From contig OY760143.1 of assembly GCA_963663245.1 (NCBI GenBank), positions 2,356,001-2,420,000 of the forward strand: a stretch of 64,000 nucleotides of DNA, read 5' to 3'. The translations under genes and the position numbers were made by a program. Below, piece by piece: positions 18,318-27,026 of the stretch. Below the pieces are notes generated by a model. The model worked only from the letters and a program-made list of their open reading frames with translations, did not search any database and was not told where the DNA came from. This stretch comes from JAFGVL01 sp963663245 (GTDB lineage: Bacteria > Bacteroidota > Bacteroidia > Bacteroidales > Paludibacteraceae). Within the stretch, counting starts at the first letter, position 1. Each line of letters begins with the position of its first letter.

Positions 18318-19544
18318 CTACGATAATTTTTTCTGAAGATTCTGATTTAAAGCCTCTAAGAAACCTTCTGTTGTTAAGTAGTCTGACTCTGTCATTTTAT
18401 CTCCATGTACAATTAGGGCTAAATCTTTGGTCATTTTACCTTCTTCAACAGTTTCCACACAAACAGTTTCAATAGCTTTAGCAAAAGTAATTAGTTCAGG
18501 ATTATTATCTAGTTTGCCTCTAAATTCTAAACCTCTAGTCCAAGCATAAATACTAGCAATAGGATTAGTAGAAGTTGGCTTTCCTTGTTGGTGCATACGA
18601 TAATGACGTGTTACAGTACCATGTGCAGCCTCTGCCTCCATAACTTCCCCATCAGGTGTAATTAAGGTTGAGGTCATTAGCCCTAATGAACCAAAACCTT
18701 GTGCTACAGTATCTGACTGTACATCGCCATCGTAATTTTTACAAGCCCATACAAAACCACCATCCCATTTTAGACAAGCGGCTACCATATCATCAATTAA
18801 ACGATGTTCGTAGGTAATTCCAGCTGCATCAAATTTATCTTTGTATTCGGCATCAAAAATTTCTTGGAAGATATCTTTAAAACGACCATCATATTTTTTC
18901 AAGATGGTATTTTTAGTACTCATATATAAAGGCCAACCTTTATCTAAAGAAGTATTCATACAAGAACGAGCAAAACCTTTAATAGACTCATCGTTGTTGT
19001 ACATAGTCATAGCAATTCCATCTCCTTCAAAATCATATACATCGTAAGATTGAACTTCTCCTCCATTCTCTGGTGTAAAGGTGACTGTTAGTTTTCCTCT
19101 TCCCTTTGTTACAAAATCGGTAGCTCGATATTGATCTCCAAAAGCATGACGACCGATACATATTGGCTTTGTCCAACCTGGCACTAAACGAGGCACATTA
19201 CTAATAATAATTGGCTCACGAAACACAGTTCCATCTAAAATATTACGAATCGTCCCATTAGGCGAGCGCCACATTTGTTTCAATCCGAACTCTTCAACTC
19301 TGTCTTCATCTGGAGTAATAGTTGCACATTTAATCCCTACACCATATTTTCTAATAGCATGAGCAGCGTCAATAGTTATCTGATCATCTGTTTCATCTCG
19401 TTTTTCAATACCTAAATCATAATATTTGATATCGATATCTAGGTAAGGAAGAATTAATTTTTCTTTAATAAAGGACCAAATTACTCTGGTCATCTCATCG
19501 CCATCCAACTCAACAACTGGGTTGTTTACTTTAATTTTATTCAT
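18318..19544 (-). CDS. icd: NADP-dependent isocitrate dehydrogenase
   Basis: Oxidatively decarboxylates isocitrate to 2-oxoglutarate with NADP. The 408-residue protein belongs to the eukaryote-like homodimeric branch, as shown by VVELDGDEMTRVIWSFIKE at the N-terminus, ATITPDEDRVEEFGLKQMWRSPNGTIRN (substrate-binding Ser and Asn, shown by the segment SPNGTIRN), DDMVAACLKWDGGFVWACKNYDGD (metal-binding Asp, in part) and AAHGTVTRHYR. It is distinct from the E. coli type. It lies nine bases after the aconitase stop, and the citrate synthase gene follows after a palindromic repeat, so three successive TCA genes share one transcript. Confidence 0.95.
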   Translation of the reverse strand: MNKIKVNNPVVELDGDEMTRVIWSFIKEKLILPYLDIDIKYYDLGIEKRDETDDQITIDAAHAIRKYGVGIKCATITPDEDRVEEFGLKQMWRSPNGTIRNILDGTVFREPIIISNVPRLVPGWTKPICIGRHAFGDQYRATDFVTKGRGKLTVTFTPENGGEVQSYDVYDFEGDGIAMTMYNNDESIKGFARSCMNTSLDKGWPLYMSTKNTILKKYDGRFKDIFQEIFDAEYKDKFDAAGITYEHRLIDDMVAACLKWDGGFVWACKNYDGDVQSDTVAQGFGSLGLMTSTLITPDGEVMEAEAAHGTVTRHYRMHQQGKPTSTNPIASIYAWTRGLEFRGKLDNNPELITFAKAIETVCVETVEEGKMTKDLALIVHGDKMTESDYLTTEGFLEALNQNLQKKLS

Positions 19545-19552
19545 TCTTTATA

Positions 19553-21817
19553 TTAATTTTTATTTTGTTTTCTAATTAGGTTCAAGGCACCACCATTTTT
19601 AAACCATTCAAATTGACTTTCATTATAAGTGTGATTTACTTGAATTGTGTCAACACTTCCATTAGCATGTTTTATGCTTAATGAAAAAGGAGCTTCTGGA
19701 TTAAATGAAGTCAATCCTTTTAAATCAAAAGTATCGTCTTCTTTAATTAAATTATAGTCAGCTTTATTGTCAAAAGTAAGCGCCAACATCCCTTGTTTTT
19801 TCAAGTTTGTTTCATGAATACGTGCAAACGATTTAACCAAAACAACTTTAACTCCTAGATGGCGAGGCTCCATAGCAGCATGCTCTCGAGAAGACCCTTC
19901 GCCATAATTCTCATCTCCAACTACAATTGTAGCGATCTTGCTTGCTTTGTACAAACGCGCAGAATCAGGCACTTGTTCATATTTTCCTGAAATAGAATTT
20001 TTCACCTTATTGGTTTCTTCGTTAAATGCATTAACTGCTCCTATTAAAAGGTTATTAGAAATATTGTCTAAATGACCTCGATAGGTCAACCACTTTCCAG
20101 CCATACTAATATGATCGGTAGTACATTTCCCTTTAGCTTTTATCAATAAGCTCATATTAGAAATATCCTTCCCATCCCATTCAGCAAAAGGATTCAATAA
20201 TTGTAATCTATCGCTTGTATCGCTAACAGCAACATTTATGGCAGCACTATTTTCAGGAGGGGCTAAAAAACCAGCATCCTCCACATCAAAACCTTTTGTT
20301 GGCAACTCAAATCCAGAAGGTTCTTCTAGTTTAACTTGTTCTCCTTTTTCATTAGTAAGCGTATCTTTTAACGGATTAAAGGTCATTGAGCCTGCAATAG
20401 CTAAAGCTGTAACAATTTCTGGAGAAGCAACAAAACTGTGTGTTTTAGGGTTTCCATCTGCTCGTTTAGCAAAATTTCTATTAAAAGAATTAATGATACT
20501 ATTGTCTTTATCTGGGTTATTATGGCGATTCCACTGACCAATACAAGGACCACAGGCATTAGCCATAACAACTCCTCCTATGGCATTAAAGTCTGCTAAT
20601 AAACTATCTCGTTCGGCTGTGTAACGCACTTGTTCTGAACCAGGGTTGATAATAAATTCTGCTTTTACCTGTATATTTTTATCTTTTGCTTGACGAGCTA
20701 AAGAGGCTGCACGCGTTAAATCTTCGTAAGATGAGTTGGTACACGAACCTATTAAACCTACTTCGAGTTTCTCAGGGTAATTATTTTTCTTAATAAAGTC
20801 AGCAAACTCTGATAATGGGGTAGCTAAATCAGGTGTAAATGGGCCATTAATGAATGGTTCTAATTCTGACAAATTGATTTCAATAACACTGTCGTAGTAT
20901 TTTTCTGGATTTGCTAGAACTTCAGCATCGGATGCTAGATTAGCTTTATTGGCATCAGCCATTTCTGCAATTTCCGTGCGATTTGTAGCACGCAGGTAAT
21001 CGCCCATTTTATCATCATAAGAAAATATAGAGTTGGTTGCTCCTATTTCTGCTCCCATATTACAAATTGTAGCTTTACCTGTACAAGAAAGTGATTCTGC
21101 TCCTTCTCCAAAATATTCGACGATAGAACCAGTACCTCCTTTAACAGTAAGTAAGCCTGCAACTTTTAAAATAATATCTTTCGGTGATGCCCAGCCACTT
21201 AATTTCCCTGTTAATTTAACACCTATAAGCTTTGGCATTTTTAATTCCCAAGGCATACCCACCATAACATCAACAGCATCAGCTCCTCCTACACCAATAG
21301 CAACCATTCCTAATCCACCTGCATTTACAGTGTGTGAATCTGTTCCTATCATCATTCCTCCAGGGAAAGCATAATTTTCTAAAACTACTTGATGAATAAT
21401 TCCAGCACCAGGCTTCCAAAATCCTATACCATATTTTGCAGAAACTGATTTTAAAAAATCATACACTTCTTTATTCTGAGTTAAGGCAACACCTAAATCT
21501 TTTGTAGCTCCAGAATCAGCCTCAATTAAATGGTCACAATGGACGGTAGTAGGAATTGCTGCTTGAGATTTACCTGCATTCATAAATTGCAATAATGCCA
21601 TTTGAGCGGTAGCATCTTGCATAGCTATTCTATCAGGATTAAACAATACATAATCATTCCCACGCACAAAATCCTGCAAGTCCATTTGCAGAGAAAGGTG
21701 AGCATACAATATTTTTTCACTAAAGGTTAAGGGACGTTTTAAAGACTCTCTTGATAAAGCAACATTATCTGCATAATGCTTATAGAAGGTCTCAACTATA
21801 GGTAAATCAAAAAGCAT
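19553..21817 (-). CDS. acn: Aconitate hydratase
   Basis: Interconverts citrate and isocitrate through a 4Fe-4S cluster. The 754-residue protein is of the mitochondrial-like type found in Bacteroidota. Cluster ligands are seen in LIGSCTNSSYEDL and in NACGPCIGQW, and the fourth domain carries GDENYGEGSSREHAAMEPRHLG with the substrate-binding Ser-Arg. The start is set at ATG 21815-21817 (MLFDLPIVETFYKHY); the longer opening to 21856 would run into the -7 element at 21856-21863. It heads the acn-icd-citrate synthase operon. Confidence 0.95.
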   Translation of the reverse strand: MLFDLPIVETFYKHYADNVALSRESLKRPLTFSEKILYAHLSLQMDLQDFVRGNDYVLFNPDRIAMQDATAQMALLQFMNAGKSQAAIPTTVHCDHLIEADSGATKDLGVALTQNKEVYDFLKSVSAKYGIGFWKPGAGIIHQVVLENYAFPGGMMIGTDSHTVNAGGLGMVAIGVGGADAVDVMVGMPWELKMPKLIGVKLTGKLSGWASPKDIILKVAGLLTVKGGTGSIVEYFGEGAESLSCTGKATICNMGAEIGATNSIFSYDDKMGDYLRATNRTEIAEMADANKANLASDAEVLANPEKYYDSVIEINLSELEPFINGPFTPDLATPLSEFADFIKKNNYPEKLEVGLIGSCTNSSYEDLTRAASLARQAKDKNIQVKAEFIINPGSEQVRYTAERDSLLADFNAIGGVVMANACGPCIGQWNRHNNPDKDNSIINSFNRNFAKRADGNPKTHSFVASPEIVTALAIAGSMTFNPLKDTLTNEKGEQVKLEEPSGFELPTKGFDVEDAGFLAPPENSAAINVAVSDTSDRLQLLNPFAEWDGKDISNMSLLIKAKGKCTTDHISMAGKWLTYRGHLDNISNNLLIGAVNAFNEETNKVKNSISGKYEQVPDSARLYKASKIATIVVGDENYGEGSSREHAAMEPRHLGVKVVLVKSFARIHETNLKKQGMLALTFDNKADYNLIKEDDTFDLKGLTSFNPEAPFSLSIKHANGSVDTIQVNHTYNESQFEWFKNGGALNLIRKQNKN

Positions 21818-21855
21818 AAATATAAGTTTTGAGAATTGATATGATATAAGGAACA

Positions 21856-21863
21856 CAAAGATA
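21856..21863 (-). promoter_or_regulatory. Candidate -7 element of the TCA operon
   Basis: On the minus strand the sequence reads TATCTTTG, an exact TAnnTTTG match, with transcription expected near 21850 and a leader of about 33 bases. No TTG is seen at the right distance upstream. It rules out the longer aconitase start. Confidence 0.5.
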
Positions 21864-21971
21864 CAAAAAAAATCAATACGCTTATTAAGTATTTAATTAC
21901 TTTTTTGTGTCGTTTTAATAAATGTAGATAAAAAAAGTGCTTACTTAAAAAAGTAAACACTTATATATTAA

Positions 21972-22000
21972 AAAACGTCTATCAATACGACAGACGTTTT
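21972..22000 (-). terminator. Terminator of the DUF2892 gene
   Basis: A 9-bp stem (AAAACGTCT / AGACGTTTT) encloses an 11-base loop and on the minus strand is followed by further Ts. It begins about 10 bases after the stop of the small membrane protein gene. Confidence 0.75.
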
Positions 22001-22009
22001 AGAATTCAA

Positions 22010-22213
22010 TCAGAATGTTTTTTTACTTGTTACTTTTCTAAGATAAATTACAGGATCGGATCTAAAAATACCTGAAATTAACAACACTCCTGCTAATGAA
22101 AATAAAACGGTACCAACAGAACCAGTTAAAACTTGTGTGAAATACATAGTTAAAATGCTAAGTCCTACTGTTAATCTAATAACACCTGAGGTTTTTCCAA
22201 TATTGTTGATCAT
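22010..22213 (-). CDS. DUF2892-type small membrane protein
   Basis: A 67-residue protein with the layout of DUF2892 (YgaP C-terminal-like) proteins: the start MINNIGKTSGVIRLTVGL matches the family's N-terminal pattern with Asn, Gly and Arg ahead of the first helix, followed by two closely packed membrane helices (about residues 15-33 and 35-52) and a basic tail. The molecular role of the family is not established; some members are fused to rhodanese domains. The gene stands alone on the minus strand between terminators. Confidence 0.8.
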   Translation of the reverse strand: MINNIGKTSGVIRLTVGLSILTMYFTQVLTGSVGTVLFSLAGVLLISGIFRSDPVIYLRKVTSKKTF

Positions 22214-22402
22214 AATTACATATTTTAGGTTGGTAGTAATGCTTTGTATTAGTATAACATCAAAAACCTAAAAATGTTTTCAAATCAAATGTTAATATTT
22301 GAAGACCAATAAGTTAAATGAAATTTAGGTTGATTTAAAAAAATAATAACACATTGAGTTACAGGTTATTTAATTTGGTACCTATTTGCTATTTTCACCA
22401 TA

Positions 22403-22434
22403 AAAAAAATGAAAAAAAAAAAATTCATTTTTTT
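22403..22434 (-). terminator. AT-only hairpin at the end of the following secreted-protein gene
   Basis: AAAAAAATGAA at 22403-22413 pairs with TTCATTTTTTT at 22424-22434 around a ten-A loop. It overlaps the stop codon of the minus-strand gene ending at 22433 and would act as a weak terminator; the long A/T runs make this less certain than the GC-stem terminators. Confidence 0.45.
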
Positions 22435-23083
22435 ATTTTTCTCGCATTTGTTGTTTAAATGTGGTTAATGAATAATCATCAGAAATGAGAAATTCTTTAT
22501 CTGAAATTGGTCTCTTCTCAATTTGCACGACCTTCATTTTTATCACTTTATTTTCTTCCATTTTCTTACTACTTAAAATAAAACCTTCGACACCATCATA
22601 AAGTACAAAATTTAAATTTTTTCCTCCAATCTCTGTTGTTGCATAAACCTCATCAATTTTCTTCTCTTTCGTTTCTGTATTTTTAATTGTCACGAGGTAT
22701 TTATAGGATAAATATCCTTTAATCAATTTATAACTCTTTGTTTTTTTTACTTTAATTTTCAAATTTGAAGTCAGTTTTTCAATATCATCTTTATGATAGA
22801 TAAAGGCTTCTTTCCTTCCATCAATATCTTTTAATTCCGCCATAAATAGGCTATCAGCATTAAAAATAACTTGAGTGAAGGTAGAATCATCATCAACAGT
22901 AATTTTCTTATAATTACTGCCACTAACTAAACAAACAGACTTCTGAGGCAGATACTCAAGCTCCTCTTCTGAATATCCTTGATAGAAATACTCAAACTCC
23001 ACTTCTGCAGAAGCTCCCCTTTGAGCATAGATACTCGAAAAAAAGATTGCTAAGATACAAGAAAGAATAGTTTTAATTTTCAT
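22433..23083 (-). CDS. Exported protein of unknown function (GLPGLI/DUF4412-like)
   Basis: About 216 residues with a signal peptide (MKIKTILSCILAIFFSSIYAQ); the ATG at 23081-23083 is preferred over 23101 because it gives that signal. The mature part is beta-rich and contains KSYKLIKGYLSYKYLVTIK followed by a charged strand and EVYATTEIGG, a layout like the GLPGLI/DUF4412 groups of secreted Bacteroidota proteins, where a conserved GY precedes a strand. That resemblance is weak and by eye. It lies downstream of a terminator and is probably transcribed separately from the histidine-rich cassette upstream. Confidence 0.7.
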   Translation of the reverse strand: MKIKTILSCILAIFFSSIYAQRGASAEVEFEYFYQGYSEEELEYLPQKSVCLVSGSNYKKITVDDDSTFTQVIFNADSLFMAELKDIDGRKEAFIYHKDDIEKLTSNLKIKVKKTKSYKLIKGYLSYKYLVTIKNTETKEKKIDEVYATTEIGGKNLNFVLYDGVEGFILSSKKMEENKVIKMKVVQIEKRPISDKEFLISDDYSLTTFKQQMREK

Positions 23084-23099
23084 AACATAATATAGATAC

Positions 23100-23129
23100 A
23101 AAGCCCTACTTTAAATTAAGCAGGGCTTT
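23100..23129 (-). terminator. Hairpin after the superoxide-reductase-like gene
   Basis: AAAGCCCT and AGGGCTTT form an 8-bp stem that can be extended by an inner CTT/AAG pairing. It lies 20 bases after the stop at 23151, but the T tract on the minus strand is short, so termination may be partial. Confidence 0.55.
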
Positions 23130-23150
23130 ATTTATACTCAAGAATGAGTA

Positions 23151-23492
23151 TTATTCGATTATAATTTTAGCCTTTTTAGTTCCAAATTTATTACAACGAG
23201 CAGAAACTTCCACTTTACTTCCTTTTTTAATTTCAGGAACTTTCACTTCTATTATTTCTTTTTCTAAACTCGACTGCTTTTTAGGTGTAATAACTTTTAC
23301 TTCATCACCATCAACTTTAATTACCATTTTATCAATAAAATGATCTGCTGCATCTTTCACTTTATGAACTGCTATAACTTTAAGTGTTTTAGTTTCTTTA
23401 GCATAACTTAAAGTAACTTTTTTAGGAGGATCTGCCATTAACGATAACGGCATAATTAAAACTAGCGCAATTAGAAATAATAATTTTTTCAT
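23151..23492 (-). CDS. Exported superoxide-reductase-like domain protein lacking full iron ligands
   Basis: A 113-residue protein with a signal peptide (cleavage expected after SLMA). The mature domain follows the desulfoferrodoxin/superoxide reductase centre II pattern: VIAVHKVKDAADHFIDKMVI aligns with the HPM...EHYIEWIEL region and SARCNKFGTKKAK aligns with the CNLHGLW loop. The cysteine and two histidines are kept, but the histidine of CNLHG is Phe here, so the classical His4-Cys iron site seems incomplete. The fold assignment is an inference by eye. It lies 13 bases downstream of a two-helix membrane protein with histidines, and the two may work together in periplasmic redox chemistry. 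Confidence 0.7.
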   Translation of the reverse strand: MKKLLFLIALVLIMPLSLMADPPKKVTLSYAKETKTLKVIAVHKVKDAADHFIDKMVIKVDGDEVKVITPKKQSSLEKEIIEVKVPEIKKGSKVEVSARCNKFGTKKAKIIIE

Positions 23493-23505
23493 AGTTCTTG
23501 TTTTT

Positions 23506-23718
23506 TTAAGATAAAAAATAAAAATACATCATAGTAAGAGCATGTATTGAAACAACTAGAAATCCAATTATTCCAATACGTTTATGTAATCGCAACTTTG
23601 GTTTTGTTTTGATAATTCTTAGTCCTGACAAGAAAGAAAATATAAACATTAAAAAACCAGCGACACCCAAATAAAGAGCCACTTGATAAAGCAAATTTAC
23701 AAAATCAAAGTCTTCCAT
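23506..23718 (-). CDS. Small two-helix membrane protein with helix-end histidines
   Basis: Seventy residues: a first helix at about 10-32 and a second at about 46-68. The second helix begins LHKRIGIIGFLVVSIHALTM and places His45 and His59 fourteen residues apart, a spacing seen in membrane b-type cytochromes where two histidines bind haem across a helix bundle. The neighbouring larger membrane protein has a similar LHKYMSVLH segment. I therefore suspect a haem-binding or haem-partner protein, without a named family. It is 10 bases downstream of that larger protein and 13 bases upstream of the superoxide-reductase-like gene. Confidence 0.65.
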   Translation of the reverse strand: MEDFDFVNLLYQVALYLGVAGFLMFIFSFLSGLRIIKTKPKLRLHKRIGIIGFLVVSIHALTMMYFYFLS

Positions 23719-23728
23719 AAGTGTGTTT

Positions 23729-24376
23729 TTAAAAATGAATCACTGCCATTGCAACATAAAACGAGCCAAAAGCAGTAAAAGCTGATGCTCGATGAATATT
23801 TCTTATAGTTTCATTCTCTCCAGCTTTATCTGCCGTAATTAAAGCTGTTATCATACTAGAAAGATGCAATACAGACATATATTTATGTAATTTTGCGGTA
23901 CTAAATCCTTTGGGCCTATCTTTAAAACTTGGAGGTGCAAAAAACACTAAGCCAGCAGTAGTAAAATACCCAATATTAATTGCAGTTGATAATCCTGCAT
24001 GTAAACTTTTGTATTCACTTTCTTGAGAAGGGAACTTCTGTCTATCACTATACACCTTTGCTCCAACAAAAGCTTGACCTAACATAGCAGCCACAGTAAC
24101 ATAACCTAAAAGTCTATGTGCCTTAATCATAGTACGTCTAATCTCTACTTCTTTTTTTCTGCTTTCATAGGTATAATCAAAATATTTACACTTACGCATT
24201 AACCCATTTTCACTCCATAATAGTTTTTGAGACAGTAAATAGTGATTAGGAAGCAATGCTTCTACTTCTTCCTGATTTGACAAAACAACACCTTCAGTCA
24301 CAACAGAATCTGATTGTGCTGTAATATTCAAAAGGAGAAACAAAAAAAAGAACAAAAAAGCATTTAGTTTTATCAT
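23729..24376 (-). CDS. Membrane protein with cytochrome b561-like histidine pattern
   Basis: A 215-residue protein with a signal peptide (cleavage after NITAQ), a periplasmic segment of about 65 residues, then four membrane helices. Each helix has a histidine at or near an end: His87 (KAHRLLGYVTV), His126 (LHAGLSTAIN), His164 and His171 (LHKYMSVLH), His195 and His214 (NIHRASAF...VIHF). This recalls cytochrome b561 and related dihaem membrane proteins, so electron transfer across or along the inner membrane is a reasonable inference. It starts 10 bases after the GH57 gene stop, so it may be carried on the glycogen operon transcript or have a hidden promoter. Confidence 0.65.
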   Translation of the reverse strand: MIKLNAFLFFFLFLLLNITAQSDSVVTEGVVLSNQEEVEALLPNHYLLSQKLLWSENGLMRKCKYFDYTYESRKKEVEIRRTMIKAHRLLGYVTVAAMLGQAFVGAKVYSDRQKFPSQESEYKSLHAGLSTAINIGYFTTAGLVFFAPPSFKDRPKGFSTAKLHKYMSVLHLSSMITALITADKAGENETIRNIHRASAFTAFGSFYVAMAVIHF

Positions 24377-24386
24377 CGAGTTTAAC

Positions 24387-25721
24387 TTATTTCTTTGGAG
24401 TTACTTTCTTTTTCTTGACTGTAGGTTCAACTAAATTAGACTTCAACTTTTTTAATTGATTTTCTAACCTTCCAATCTTTGATTCTTGGTTATTAATTGT
24501 TTTTAATAAAGAATTTAACTCCTCATTATCTATAGTGCTTGGATATTGCTCCTCAACTCGCTGAAGAAAGTCTGATAAAACATTCATGTAATTCATAAAT
24601 GCTTCGTATGGGGATTCGTATGGACTATAATGTGCACTTGATCCTCCAGAAAAATGCTTCGTGCACATATAGTAAAAGTGGTCACTACATTGTAAGTTTA
24701 ACCAATCATATTGCAAGGCTCTATCTCTACACAAACGTACTCGCTCTCCAACTTCATACAATTTTTGTAAAGCTTCATTTTGCAAGTCATTACCAGTCCA
24801 TGCACTTAAATCTTTTTCTTCATCGGCCCAAGAAACTGGATAAGCTGCTGTTAAAACATCTGTCGGTTTCGTTTTTTCAATTACTTCAGACGGAGTAGAA
24901 AAACTAATTTTATTAACCAATGCATGATAAGGCAAAGCTTTCATAAATTCAAAAATACCGTTCTCTGCAGGGTTTAATTCTCCCAAAGCTGTATAACTCA
25001 TCCCTAATGTTATTAACTGTTCCTTCTCAGGTGCTTCGGCTATCCACTTAATATATTTATCAGCTGTTAATGGATATTGATCCCAGCTCCAATTAGAGAA
25101 CCTAAATGCAATATCATCACTTAACTTAAAGTTCCTAGATAGTAATGAAAGTTTTGAATTATAAGGGTGTGCATATAAATAATTGGGGCTTTTCCAACCA
25201 AGTATATGCTTAGCTCCTTCTGTAAACATTGACTTATAACCCATTTTAGCTACCATATCTCCAATTTCATCCGAATATATTAATTCTGTATTACGGAAAA
25301 CTGTCGGTTTTTTGCCAAAAAGATTCGTTATTTTTTCTGAATGTTTTTTTACCTGCAGCTTAAACTCATCAACATCATATATTGATGACAAAGAATTAGC
25401 ATATGTTTCAGCTAAAAACTCAACACTTCCAGTATCAGCTAATGCCTTAAAGCTATCAATTACCTCAGGAGCATATTGTTCCAATTGTTCTAATGTTATA
25501 CCCGAAATAGAAAAAGTAACTTTAAACTTGCCATTAGAATTCTTTATCATCTCCAACAAAGTCTCATTTGCTGGCAAATAACATTGTTCGGTCAATCTAC
25601 GAATAGCCATCTCATTGGTATAATCATCGTAATAATAATGATCATTTCCAATTTCAAAGAAACGATACTTTTTTAATTCTAATGGTTGATGTAGTTGAAA
25701 ATAAAAACAAATAGTCTTCAT
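24387..25721 (-). CDS. Glycoside hydrolase family 57 alpha-amylase-like enzyme
   Basis: A 444-residue cytosolic GH57 enzyme (no signal peptide). The N-terminal FYFQLHQPLELKKYRFFEIG carries the conserved HQP, SVEFLAETYANSLS carries the candidate nucleophile Glu, and FRFSNWSWDQYPLTADKY fits the region of the acid/base Asp. A Lys-rich coiled tail (about residues 400-444) ends KKKKVTPKK. GH57 enzymes act on alpha-1,4 glucans. Position behind the glycosyltransferase and debranching enzyme matches the Bacteroides glycogen locus, so it probably trims or degrades stored glycogen. The exact specificity (amylase, 4-alpha-glucanotransferase) is not decidable by eye. Confidence 0.9.
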   Translation of the reverse strand: MKTICFYFQLHQPLELKKYRFFEIGNDHYYYDDYTNEMAIRRLTEQCYLPANETLLEMIKNSNGKFKVTFSISGITLEQLEQYAPEVIDSFKALADTGSVEFLAETYANSLSSIYDVDEFKLQVKKHSEKITNLFGKKPTVFRNTELIYSDEIGDMVAKMGYKSMFTEGAKHILGWKSPNYLYAHPYNSKLSLLSRNFKLSDDIAFRFSNWSWDQYPLTADKYIKWIAEAPEKEQLITLGMSYTALGELNPAENGIFEFMKALPYHALVNKISFSTPSEVIEKTKPTDVLTAAYPVSWADEEKDLSAWTGNDLQNEALQKLYEVGERVRLCRDRALQYDWLNLQCSDHFYYMCTKHFSGGSSAHYSPYESPYEAFMNYMNVLSDFLQRVEEQYPSTIDNEELNSLLKTINNQESKIGRLENQLKKLKSNLVEPTVKKKKVTPKK

Positions 25722-25757
25722 ATAATATATTGTTGTATTACTTATTTATTGTTACAA

Positions 25758-27017
25758 TTAGCTCCAGCCTAAAACTCTATTATAAATGCTGCGAACTTTA
25801 TGACCTACTTTTTCCCAGGTAATATTATCTACTTCAAATTGACCTTCATCATGCAAGCATTTGTACATTCCCGGATACCTTACAATAGCATAAATAGCAT
25901 CTGCCATAGCATCTATATCCCAGTAGTCAGTTTTAATAGCATTATTTAAGATTTCGGCACAACCAGATTGGTGTGAAACAATACTTGGCGTACCTACTTG
26001 CATAGCTTCTAAAGGAGAAATTCCAAAGGGTTCAGATACTGATGGCATCACATACACATCACTTTCAGCTAACATTTCGTGCACTTTATCTCCACGAAGA
26101 AAACCCGTAAAATGAAATTTATCGGCAATACTCCGTTTTGCCACTAAATTTATCATATCATTCATCATATCGCCACTACCAGCCATTACAAAACGTACAC
26201 CATCAGTTTTTTCTAATACTTTAGCAGCTGCTTCTACAAAATATTCTGGACCTTTTTGCATGGTAATTCTACCTAAAAAGGTGACAACCTTATCTTTTCG
26301 TTCTGTTTTTGAAAAGCGCTCTACATTCTCTAAAGGAGAAACGGCATTATGAACCGTAGTAACTTTATTGGGAGGCTGATGATATTTCTCAATAACTGTT
26401 TGACGGGTCAAATTACTAACAGCCATAATATGGTCTGCAGCATCCATCCCTCTTTTTTCTAAAGCATATACTTCAGGATTTACCTGACCTCTACTTCTAT
26501 CAAAATCTGTAGCATGTACATGAATAACCAAAGGTTTTCCTGATATTTCTTTCGCAAAAATACCTGCTGGATAAGTAAGCCAGTCATGTGAATGAATAAT
26601 ATCAAAATCTCCAGCGTGAGCAATAACACTTGCTACAGCCTCATAATTAGAAATTTCTTCTAACAAATTACTTGGGTAAACTCCTGAAAAATTAATACAC
26701 CCTAATTCACATGTGTTGATACGACGATAATCGTAACGAATATGATTACGATAATAGAAATACTCATCGGGATGCATTTTATCTCCTATCAAATTATTTA
26801 CGTGGTCCCAGCTATTTTCCTTCCAAACAACTGGAATACTATTGGCTCCAATTATTTTCAAAAAACTATTATCTTCATCTCCATGTGGCCTAGGTATAAC
26901 AAACTTTATATCCATGTCCGGCTGTAAAGACATACCTTTAGTAAGACCGTAACTTGCGGTTCCCAAACCTCCTAGAATATGGGGAGGGAATTCCCAACCA
27001 AACATTAGTGCTTTCAT
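25758..27017 (-). CDS. GT4-type glycosyltransferase, glycogen synthase-like
   Basis: A 419-residue GT-B glycosyltransferase. It starts MKALMFGWEFPPHILGGLGTASYGL, the glycine-rich N-terminal signature of glycogen/starch synthases and GT4 enzymes, has HSHDWLTYPAGI and HVHATDFDRSRG in the first domain, and shows the C-terminal donor-site motif SEPFGISPLEAMQVGTPSI (the EX7E pattern). In Bacteroides the equivalent gene sits between a debranching enzyme and a GH57 enzyme and is named glycogen synthase. Start and length are typical. It starts ten bases after the debranching enzyme stop. Confidence 0.9.
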   Translation of the reverse strand: MKALMFGWEFPPHILGGLGTASYGLTKGMSLQPDMDIKFVIPRPHGDEDNSFLKIIGANSIPVVWKENSWDHVNNLIGDKMHPDEYFYYRNHIRYDYRRINTCELGCINFSGVYPSNLLEEISNYEAVASVIAHAGDFDIIHSHDWLTYPAGIFAKEISGKPLVIHVHATDFDRSRGQVNPEVYALEKRGMDAADHIMAVSNLTRQTVIEKYHQPPNKVTTVHNAVSPLENVERFSKTERKDKVVTFLGRITMQKGPEYFVEAAAKVLEKTDGVRFVMAGSGDMMNDMINLVAKRSIADKFHFTGFLRGDKVHEMLAESDVYVMPSVSEPFGISPLEAMQVGTPSIVSHQSGCAEILNNAIKTDYWDIDAMADAIYAIVRYPGMYKCLHDEGQFEVDNITWEKVGHKVRSIYNRVLGWS

Positions 27018-27026
27018 CTATATATA

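Noticed and set aside
20238..21374. Plus-strand open frames of 99 and 113 codons opposite the aconitase gene
   Set aside because: They are mirror frames of a conserved gene with no start context, signal or promoter, and are explained by codon bias.
21972..22000. AAAACGTCT...AGACGTTTT considered as a fifth copy of the palindromic family
   Set aside because: It shares only AGACG/CGTCT in the wrong orientation relative to the centre, has an 11-base unpaired loop and sits where a terminator is expected.
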